Assembly: GCA_027013225.1 (NCBI GenBank)
Contig: JALUXU010000057.1
Location: forward strand, 99,296-163,295
Source of the DNA: Acidihalobacter sp.
GTDB taxonomy: Bacteria; Pseudomonadota; Gammaproteobacteria; DSM-5130; Acidihalobacteraceae
Direction: 5' to 3'
Length of the DNA stretch: 64,000 bases
Both the position numbers and the translations under genes were made by a program. Each line of letters opens with the position of its first letter. Within the stretch, counting starts at the first letter, position 1. The notes below the pieces were generated by a model. That model did not search any database and was not told the DNA's origin. It worked only from the letters and a program-made list of their open reading frames with translations. Positions 57,776-64,000 of the stretch are shown in pieces.

Positions 57776-60700
57776 GCGCAGTAGAACATGAGTCCCGTCT
57801 CAATCTGGCCGGTCGCCTGGCCAAGGGGTTTTTGACTTCCAAGATCACCGCGCTGATCATGCTGGCGATCACGCTGTTCGGCGCCATGGCCATTATCGTG
57901 ACGCCGCGGCTTTACAATCCGGAGATCGTCGTGCCGGCCGCGTCGATCATCGTACAGCAAGCGGGCAGCTCGCCTGATGAAGTGCTCAATCAGGTCGTGC
58001 GGCCGCTCGAAGCCCTCATGGCCGGCCTAAAGGGTGTCAAGCACACCTATGGCTATGCAGTCAACGACATGGGCGTGGTCACTGTCCAGTTCAAGGTGGG
58101 GGAAAACGAAACCCAGAGTCTGATTCGCCTCTACAACCAGCTCGCGCGCAACATGGATCGGCTGCCGCCTGGAACCAGTCAGCCGCTGGTCAAGAGTATC
58201 GGTATCAATGACGTGCCGGTAATGACCGTCACATTGAGCTCGAATACGCTTAACGGCATGCAACTTCGTGAAGTGGGCGATCGTTTCCTCGAACAGTTGC
58301 GTAGTGTGCCCAATGTGGGCGACAGCTATGTGATCGGCGGACAGCGCCAGGCCGTGCGCATCGACATCGAACCGCATCGGCTCGCGAGTTCCGGCTTGAG
58401 CCTGAATCAGGTTCTCAAGATGCTGAAAGCCTCAAATGTCATTCTTCCCGCCGGCGATCTGGTGAACAATAACAAGCAATACGCTTTGCGGGTGAACGCG
58501 GCCTTTGCCGGCATCGGGCAATTGGGTGATCTGGTCGTGGGCATGGCCAACCACAAGCCGGTGTATCTCAAGGATATCGCCACCATCAAGATGGGGCCGC
58601 AAAACGAAAAACAGTACGTCTTCCTCACCTATGGCGCTGCGACGCCGGGCGTCAAGGCCGATGATCCGCGCCAGGCGGTGACATTGGCGATCGGCAAGCG
58701 TCCGGGTACCAACGCAGTGACGGTCACCAACGCCGTGCTTGCCAAGCTACACCGGCTGGAACGGGATGCCTTGCCGCAGGGAGTGAAGGTTTCAGTAACC
58801 CGCAATTACGGGCAGCGCGCCAATGATGCGGTCAACACCCTGATGGAGCATCTGTTGATCGCCATCGTGGTGGTCTCGTTCATCCTCTTGTTCTTCCTCG
58901 GTTGGCGCGAAGCCGTCATAGTGACCCTGACCGTGCCTTTGACCTTGTTCGTGGTGTTGGGCATCGACTGGATCATGGGCCAGACCATCAACCGTATTTC
59001 TTTGTTTGCCCTGATCTTGTCTCTCGGCTTGCTGGTCGACGCGGCGATCGTGGTGATCGAAAACATTCATCGCCACCTGCACCATGGCGAGAGAGGCAGG
59101 GAGTTCGGCGATCTTCTGGTTGCCGCCACCAATGAGATTGGCAATCCAACCAATATCGCCACTATCGCCGTCATTATGGCCTTCGTGCCCATGGCTTTCG
59201 TCTCGGGAATGATGGGGCCGTTCATGCGCCCCATCCCGATCAACGTGCCGATCGCCATGATCGCTTCGCTGGCGCTGGCGTACATGGTGGTGCCGTGGAC
59301 GGCTTATCGCTGGCTCAAGCGCAAGGCGGCGCTGATCGAGGCCCGTTCCCGGCCTTCACTGGAAGAGGAGGATGCCCAGCCGCAGGATTGGCTGCATCGC
59401 CTCTATGTGATGACAGTACGCCCCTTGCTGGAGAGTCGTTTCAAGCGCAACACGTTTTTCCTCGTCGTCATCGCGCTGCTGATTTTGTCCATGCTGATGC
59501 CGTTATGGCAGTTTTTGCGGCCATCGGGCATGAACGGGCCGTTGAGCCCCTGGGGAGTCAGCCTGCAGATGTTGCCCGACGGTAATGTCAGCACGTTTAC
59601 TGTCGAGATCGATACGCCTGCAGGCACGGCCCTGGATGCCACTAACCGGGTGGCCCTGGCCGTCGGCCAAGTGCTGGCAAAGGATCATTATATAAAGAAC
59701 TTTGAAACCTATCTGGGGCGCACCGGTCCGCTCAGTTTCGCCGGCATGGTGCGCGGCGATGCGCTCAAGCGCGGTTCCAATATCGCCCAGATCGTGGTGA
59801 ATATCGTCGGCAAGGAGCACCGGCCGCACACCGCTGAGGTGGCGACCGAGGTATGGCATGCGCTGGCACCGGTGCGCAAGGAATTTCCCAAGGCGCATAT
59901 CAAGCTGTATCTGGTGCCGCCCGGGCCGCCGGTGCGCGCGCAGGTGCTGGCGGAACTCTATGGCCCCGATTACCAGAAGCTGCGGCAGACGGCCAAGCTC
60001 ATCGAAGCCGATTTCCATAAGGTTTATGGGATGATCAACATCGATGATTCGGTTACGACCACCGCGCCGGAATATCTGATCCACGTGGATCAGCGCAAAG
60101 CGATGCTTTCCGGCGTCGCGCCGGCTGAGGTCGCCCAGGTGGTGCGTGACTATGTCGCCGGCGCCAATATAGGCCGCCTGCATGTAGCTCATACACCGGA
60201 ACCGGTGGATATCATTGTGCGCTTGAAGCGACCGGATCGCGCCTGGATTCAGCAGGTCGAAGATCTGACCATCACCAATGTCCAGGGCAAGCAGGTCTCA
60301 CTGGCCGGCATCGTGCAGATCGAGCCTTCGAGCGTGGCCAAGCCGATCCTGACTCGGGATCAGCACCCGGTGGTGTATGTGATGGGCGACATGCTCAATG
60401 TCAGCCCCGTCTATGCCACTTTGACCCTGAACAAGATGCTGGACGGCGTCACCCTGCCCAATGGCGTGCATCTGACCACCTCCAATCTGGGCTTTTCCGA
60501 CGCCCAGCCCCGCGACATCACGCATTATCAAGTGCTGTGGGGAGGCGACATGCGGCTGACCCTGGACGTGTTCCGCGATCTGGGCATGGCCTTCATCGTG
60601 GCGCTGGTGTTCATCTACCTGCTGCTGGTGGCCTATTACCAGTCGTTCATGCTGCCGGTCATCGTGATGGGTGCGATCCCGCTCACCCTGGTGGGTATTT

Positions 60701-61071
60701 TCCCCGGTCACTGGGTGTTCCACATGCCGTTCAACGCGACCTCGATGATCGGTTTTATCGCGTTGGCGGGCATCGTGGTGCGCAACTCCCTGCTGCTCAT
60801 CGACTTCATCCTGGATTACCGCAGGCAGGGATTTTCGTTGAAAGAATCTGTGATCGAAGCGGGCGCGGTGCGCTTCCGGCCCATCCTGTTGACCGCTCTG
60901 GCAATCATGTTCGGGTCGGCGGCGATGGTGACCGATCCGGTCTTTGGAGGCCTGGCGGTGTCACTGATCTTCGGCACCTTCGCCTCCACCATGCTGACCC
61001 TGGTGGTCATTCCCTTGTTGTATTACCTCTGGCAAAGACGCGAAGAGGCGCGGACTACCAAGACAGCGTGA
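57772..61071 (+). CDS. RND-family efflux pump (inner-membrane transporter)
   Basis: A 1099-residue proton-driven transporter with two repeats of six helices and two large periplasmic loops. Helix 4 reads GLLVDAAIVVIEN, with Asp423 where AcrB has the essential first Asp, but Ala424 where AcrB-type pumps have a second Asp. IPLTLVGIFPGHWV and FIALAGIVVRNSLLLIDFI mark the second half. The subfamily resembles HAE more than HME, and the substrate is unknown. It overlaps the adaptor gene and has a hairpin 8 bp after its stop. Confidence 0.92.
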   Translation: MSAVEHESRLNLAGRLAKGFLTSKITALIMLAITLFGAMAIIVTPRLYNPEIVVPAASIIVQQAGSSPDEVLNQVVRPLEALMAGLKGVKHTYGYAVNDMGVVTVQFKVGENETQSLIRLYNQLARNMDRLPPGTSQPLVKSIGINDVPVMTVTLSSNTLNGMQLREVGDRFLEQLRSVPNVGDSYVIGGQRQAVRIDIEPHRLASSGLSLNQVLKMLKASNVILPAGDLVNNNKQYALRVNAAFAGIGQLGDLVVGMANHKPVYLKDIATIKMGPQNEKQYVFLTYGAATPGVKADDPRQAVTLAIGKRPGTNAVTVTNAVLAKLHRLERDALPQGVKVSVTRNYGQRANDAVNTLMEHLLIAIVVVSFILLFFLGWREAVIVTLTVPLTLFVVLGIDWIMGQTINRISLFALILSLGLLVDAAIVVIENIHRHLHHGERGREFGDLLVAATNEIGNPTNIATIAVIMAFVPMAFVSGMMGPFMRPIPINVPIAMIASLALAYMVVPWTAYRWLKRKAALIEARSRPSLEEEDAQPQDWLHRLYVMTVRPLLESRFKRNTFFLVVIALLILSMLMPLWQFLRPSGMNGPLSPWGVSLQMLPDGNVSTFTVEIDTPAGTALDATNRVALAVGQVLAKDHYIKNFETYLGRTGPLSFAGMVRGDALKRGSNIAQIVVNIVGKEHRPHTAEVATEVWHALAPVRKEFPKAHIKLYLVPPGPPVRAQVLAELYGPDYQKLRQTAKLIEADFHKVYGMINIDDSVTTTAPEYLIHVDQRKAMLSGVAPAEVAQVVRDYVAGANIGRLHVAHTPEPVDIIVRLKRPDRAWIQQVEDLTITNVQGKQVSLAGIVQIEPSSVAKPILTRDQHPVVYVMGDMLNVSPVYATLTLNKMLDGVTLPNGVHLTTSNLGFSDAQPRDITHYQVLWGGDMRLTLDVFRDLGMAFIVALVFIYLLLVAYYQSFMLPVIVMGAIPLTLVGIFPGHWVFHMPFNATSMIGFIALAGIVVRNSLLLIDFILDYRRQGFSLKESVIEAGAVRFRPILLTALAIMFGSAAMVTDPVFGGLAVSLIFGTFASTMLTLVVIPLLYYLWQRREEARTTKTA

Positions 61072-61078
61072 TGCGCCT

Positions 61079-61103
61079 GGCTCCGGCAGGGAATGCCGGA
61101 GCC
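61079..61103 (+). terminator. Possible terminator of the efflux operon
   Basis: GGCTCCGGCA and TGCCGGAGCC pair perfectly over 10 bp with a 5-nt loop, followed by only TTTAGG. The stem is strong and the T-tract weak. Confidence 0.6.
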
Positions 61104-61144
61104 TTTAGGCTCTTGGCGTCTTAAGGCTTGGATAGCAACGCTGG

Positions 61145-61696
61145 CTAGCGTTTTTTTGCATCAGGCTTGCGGCGCGTGAGTTCACGCAACAGGGCTTCCT
61201 GTTCGTTGAAGGAGGGCGCGCGGGCGGGCTTTTCCTTTCCGGTTGGCTGGCGTTCCACGGGCTGATGGCCGGCGCGTTCGTTCTCTTTGAGTTTGATGTA
61301 TTCATCCAGTCCCGCGTCGGGATAACGCCCGTGATAATTTTTTGGGGGTTCATTGCCCGGACGCATGAACTGCTGCATACGCAGGGCCTTGTTCATCGCA
61401 GTGACGCGGCGATCGATCCAAAACAGGTCGGCGCTGGCGAACAACACTTCTGCGGCGGCTGGGATGGCGAACCCGATCGGTCCGAAGGCCAGCCCCAAGG
61501 CAACGGATGCGGCGCTGAGGCCGATGTAGGAGATGGCGCCGACGGGTTCTTTCAAATACCAGCGATGCGCGCCCAGGGGAAACATCAACAGGGCGCCATA
61601 GGCAACCGGCCTGCGGCGCATCAGTTTGGTATAGCGGGCGTTGAGCGCTTGCAGTCCATCGCCGCCGAGATCAAGTGCTTGCCAGGCTTTTTTCAT
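61145..61696 (-). CDS. TM2-domain membrane protein
   Basis: A 183-residue protein with the TM2 pattern: MFPLGAHRWYLKEPVGAISYIG and two nearby membrane helices through EVLFASADLFWIDRRV. A charged cytoplasmic C-terminus rich in Lys, Glu and Pro follows. TM2 proteins are widespread and mostly of unknown function. It is on the opposite strand between the RND and LysR genes. Confidence 0.85.
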   Translation of the reverse strand: MKKAWQALDLGGDGLQALNARYTKLMRRRPVAYGALLMFPLGAHRWYLKEPVGAISYIGLSAASVALGLAFGPIGFAIPAAAEVLFASADLFWIDRRVTAMNKALRMQQFMRPGNEPPKNYHGRYPDAGLDEYIKLKENERAGHQPVERQPTGKEKPARAPSFNEQEALLRELTRRKPDAKKR

Positions 61697-61821
61697 TTGT
61701 AATCCGATAGGTTGTATATATGTATGGACAAGATGGTTTTACGATTCCTTGAGGCCTGCTAGTATGCCCGTTTCATGGGAGGCTTCTGGCAAGCCAGGGC
61801 GTTTATTGAGAGGAAGTAATC

Positions 61822-62742
61822 GTGTCGGATCGTAGACTGCAAGTGTTCTATACTGTCGCCAAGTTGCTGAGTTTCACCAAAGCGGCAGATGCCCTGCATA
61901 TGACCCAGCCCGCCGTCACCTTCCAGATCCGCCAACTGGAGGAGCAATTCGATACTCGCTTGTTCGACCGCACGCATAACCGCGTCAGCCTGACTGAGGC
62001 AGGCCAGCTAGCCTACCAATACGGCGAACGGATTTTCGAACTCTATAACGAGATGGAACAGGCCATCAAAGAGCTGACCGGCGACGTGCGTGGCGCCTTG
62101 ACAGTCGGCGCGAGCACCACGATCGCCGAATACATGTTGCCCGCTCTGCTTGGAGGATTCAAGGCCAAATACCCGGAGGTCAATTTGCGTCTGAAAGTAT
62201 CCAATACCGAGGGCATCGTGTCCATGGTCGAGAATAATGTGATTGATCTGGGGGTGGTCGAAGCGCCAGTCAGCAACAAGAACCTTCTCGTTGAAATCTG
62301 CCAGGAAGACGAACTGGTACTGGTGTTGCCTCCAGAACATCCCTTGGCCTCTAGGGAGGCCGTCAGCGCCTCGGACCTTCTGGATTATTCTTTCATCTGC
62401 AGAGAGGAAGGCTCGGGCACCCGCGAGGTCGTGACCGAATATCTCAAACAGCAGGGCATCGATCGCAGTGACATCAAGGAATGTCTCGAGCTGGGTAGCT
62501 CCGAATCCATCAAAGGCGCTGTCGAGGCCGGCATGGGGATCAGCATTCTTTCACGTGCTTCTGTCGGTAAGGAGTTCGAGCTTGGCATGTTGGCGGCGGT
62601 GCCGCTGGATCCACCGCTGAGAAGACCTTTTTCTTTCGTGCGTCAGCGGCAGAAATTCCGCCTGCGCGCGATGGAGGAATTATTGGAATTCGCCCGCAAC
62701 TATTGCACTGCAGTCAATCCAGAGTCTACAGCCAATACCTGA
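61822..62742 (+). CDS. LysR-family transcription regulator (CysL/CbbR-like)
   Basis: A 306-residue LTTR. The N-terminal helix-turn-helix is at about 15-40 (KLLSFTKAADALHMTQPAVTF), followed by the linker helix and an effector-binding domain from about 90 (GALTVGASTTIAEYMLP). The GTG start at 61822 has GAGGAAG 5 bases upstream. Sequence look suggests the CysL/CbbR branch, often linked to sulfur or carbon assimilation; the target is unknown. The amidotransferase-like gene follows 29 bp later, so the two may share a transcript. Confidence 0.9.
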   Translation: MSDRRLQVFYTVAKLLSFTKAADALHMTQPAVTFQIRQLEEQFDTRLFDRTHNRVSLTEAGQLAYQYGERIFELYNEMEQAIKELTGDVRGALTVGASTTIAEYMLPALLGGFKAKYPEVNLRLKVSNTEGIVSMVENNVIDLGVVEAPVSNKNLLVEICQEDELVLVLPPEHPLASREAVSASDLLDYSFICREEGSGTREVVTEYLKQQGIDRSDIKECLELGSSESIKGAVEAGMGISILSRASVGKEFELGMLAAVPLDPPLRRPFSFVRQRQKFRLRAMEELLEFARNYCTAVNPESTANT

Positions 62743-62771
62743 CGACTCGACCCAGAATACAGGAATAGGCA

Positions 62772-63509
62772 ATGAAAAATTACATGGTGATCCAGAATAC
62801 CTATTCGGAATTTCTCGGATTGATCGAAAAACAGCTCGAGCGCCGGGATATAGGCTTTGACTATTATCGCCCTTTTCTGGATCAGGGTCTGCCTGCAAGC
62901 GTCGGCCAGTTCGATGGCGTTTTCATCCTGGGAGGCGCCTTGGCGCCGAATGATCCATCGCTTGAACATCATGATGATGTGCTGCGCGTCATCCAGCTGT
63001 TTCGCAAGTCGCAACGGCCCGTGGTTGGCATCGGTTTGGGTGGCCTGCTGGTGGCTGAAGCCGTGGGTGGCGAGCCCCATGCCGAACCCGAATACACGGC
63101 AGCCTTCGTCAAGGCGCACAAGACGGAGGCTGGCGCGGGTGATGCTTTGGCCGAAGCACTGGATGGACGGGAAGTGCTGGCGCTCCATCATGGCTCGGCG
63201 TCCTTGCCGGAAGGGCTGGAGCCGGTGCTGGTGGACAAGGCCGGGCGCTGGCTGGCTATTCACCCGGAAAAACATACATATGGACTATTGTTTCGACCGG
63301 AAATCAAACCGGGGATGCTCGAGGACATCATTATGGAAGAAGGCCATAACCCGCCGCCGAATATCGTCGATTTGTTGAGCGAGGCGCGAATGAAATGGCC
63401 TGAAATGCAGGCGGTCAGCGATCAGGTCGTGGTGGCGCTGGTGACCGAGCTGGGTTTGATGCAAGAGCGCCGCAAAGCGCCCATTTTTTCCCTGAAGGTG
63501 GAGCAATGA
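62772..63509 (+). CDS. Glutamine amidotransferase-like protein without catalytic Cys or His
   Basis: A 245-residue class I amidotransferase-like fold. The nucleophile elbow, normally GICLGxQ, reads GIGLGG with Gly at position 88 in place of Cys. The His-x-Glu motif, normally HPE, reads FRPE with Arg175 and retained Glu177. The flanking blocks (FILGGALAPND and VAEAVGGE) look like those of GuaA/GATase1 enzymes. It should be catalytically inactive as a glutaminase and may bind a ligand or protein. It lies behind a LysR gene and overlaps the next gene by 4 bp. Confidence 0.85.
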   Translation: MKNYMVIQNTYSEFLGLIEKQLERRDIGFDYYRPFLDQGLPASVGQFDGVFILGGALAPNDPSLEHHDDVLRVIQLFRKSQRPVVGIGLGGLLVAEAVGGEPHAEPEYTAAFVKAHKTEAGAGDALAEALDGREVLALHHGSASLPEGLEPVLVDKAGRWLAIHPEKHTYGLLFRPEIKPGMLEDIIMEEGHNPPPNIVDLLSEARMKWPEMQAVSDQVVVALVTELGLMQERRKAPIFSLKVEQ

Positions 63510-63892
63510 TGCCGCTAGGACCCAAAGGAGGGAAGTCTGGACTGAAGCGCTTGCAACAGATTTACCAGAAACTTCCCGTGCCGAAACAAGAAACTTTGCT
63601 CGAATTCGCGGAATTTTTGGTTTCGCGCCCACCCGAGCAAAAGAAGGCGCTGCCGAAACCAGTGCCTCATGAACGTCCGCAAGACGAATCCGTTGTCAAG
63701 GCCATTCGGCGCCTGTCCGCAACCTACCCCATGCTGGATAAATCGAAGATGCTCAACGAGACTTCGGCGCTTGTAGCGCAGCACATCATGCATGGCCGTG
63801 AGGCCAAAGAAGTCATCGATGAGATCGAGGCGATATTCGAAAAACATTACCAACGTCTGGCGGCCGAGTTTCTGGAGGGCTCGAGCAGTTAA
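63506..63892 (+). CDS. Small conserved hypothetical protein
   Basis: A 128-residue hydrophilic protein with no membrane segments. An N-terminal helical region (GLKRLQQIYQKLPVPKQETLLEFAEFL) is followed by a Pro-rich linker and a C-terminal helical region ending in KEVIDEIEAIFEKHYQ. I do not recognise the family. Its ATG overlaps the stop of the amidotransferase-like gene (ATGATG), so both are probably made together. Confidence 0.75.
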   Translation: MMPLGPKGGKSGLKRLQQIYQKLPVPKQETLLEFAEFLVSRPPEQKKALPKPVPHERPQDESVVKAIRRLSATYPMLDKSKMLNETSALVAQHIMHGREAKEVIDEIEAIFEKHYQRLAAEFLEGSSS

Positions 63893-63935
63893 GCAGTTAC
63901 TTGCACGATATTGCGCGTTCATATACAAATTAAGC

Positions 63936-64000
63936 ATGTCTAGTAAGATGGTCAGTATTCGCGAAGCCGGCGAGTTCCTGGGCGTCGTGCCTCAAACGCT
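63936..64000 (+). CDS. Start of a gene with a MerR-like helix-turn-helix (partial)
   Basis: The visible 21 residues begin MSSKMVSIREAGEFLGV. A MerR-type pattern, IREAGEFLGVVPQTL, is frequent at the N-terminus of MerR regulators and of IS607-type serine recombinases. The gene runs past the end of the window, so neither can be chosen. An insertion-sequence end has not been seen. Confidence 0.4.
   Translation, partial: MSSKMVSIREAGEFLGVVPQT

Overview
This is a gene-dense, GC-rich proteobacterial chromosome segment with about 62 protein genes, two tRNAs, one riboswitch and one intein. Gene content and order look gammaproteobacterial: purMN opposite a DUF2066-perM-hda block, ribF-ileS-lspA, rplM-rpsI, rpmBG, an E. 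coli-type class Ia ribonucleotide reductase, and Hda. DsrE-like, rhodanese and porin genes hint at a sulfur-oxidising or chemolithotrophic lifestyle, but no genus can be named from sequence alone.

Layout. 1-5.3 kb: end of a possible AsmA-like gene, mutY, yggX, tRNA-Phe with a clear promoter, coaD, a 2[4Fe-4S] ferredoxin, then on the minus strand ugd-mutM and two tandem paralogous small lipoproteins. 5.3-11.3 kb (minus): a GldA/GldF/GldG-type ABC system with a DUF4340 partner, followed by an FkbO/Hyg5/XanB2-type chorismatase and a MipA-like outer-membrane protein. 11.3-16.7 kb: acyl desaturase, an unexplained hairpin-rich stretch, rpmBG, a PAP2 phosphatase, a trimeric porin with its own promoter and terminator, tRNA-Gln, rplM-rpsI. 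16.8-24.1 kb: ribF-ileS-lspA (minus) and polA (plus). 24.2-28.2 kb: cardiolipin synthase, an IMPase-family phosphatase coupled to msrB, and convergent gshB.

28.2-33.6 kb holds nrdA-nrdB. nrdA has two ATP-cones and a 378-residue LAGLIDADG intein whose +1 extein residue is Gly. Upstream lie a near-consensus sigma70 promoter, two NrdR-box-like sites and a perfect DnaA box. 33.7-37.3 kb: a cobalamin riboswitch controls btuB, with a PduO-type adenosyltransferase and a ROK sugar kinase downstream. 37.3-41.8 kb (minus): MFS transporter, a large porin downstream of an exported DsrE-like protein, and a rhodanese.

41.8-48.8 kb: purM-purN-DUF3108-flavin disulfide reductase, chained by short overlaps, diverges from DUF2066-perM-hda. 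48.9-54.6 kb: wrbA and an ArsC/YfgD-like gene, a DUF4398 lipoprotein, a YihY protein coupled to acylphosphatase, proS, a MIF-like tautomerase and a DUF4124 protein. 55.2-61.1 kb: a complete TolC/membrane-fusion/RND efflux operon without an adjacent regulator, preceded by two palindromes. 61.1-64 kb: a TM2 protein, a LysR regulator, a glutamine-amidotransferase-like protein lacking its catalytic Cys and His, a small conserved protein coupled to it, and the start of a gene with a MerR-like helix-turn-helix. No CRISPR array, rRNA, complete insertion sequence or prophage was seen.
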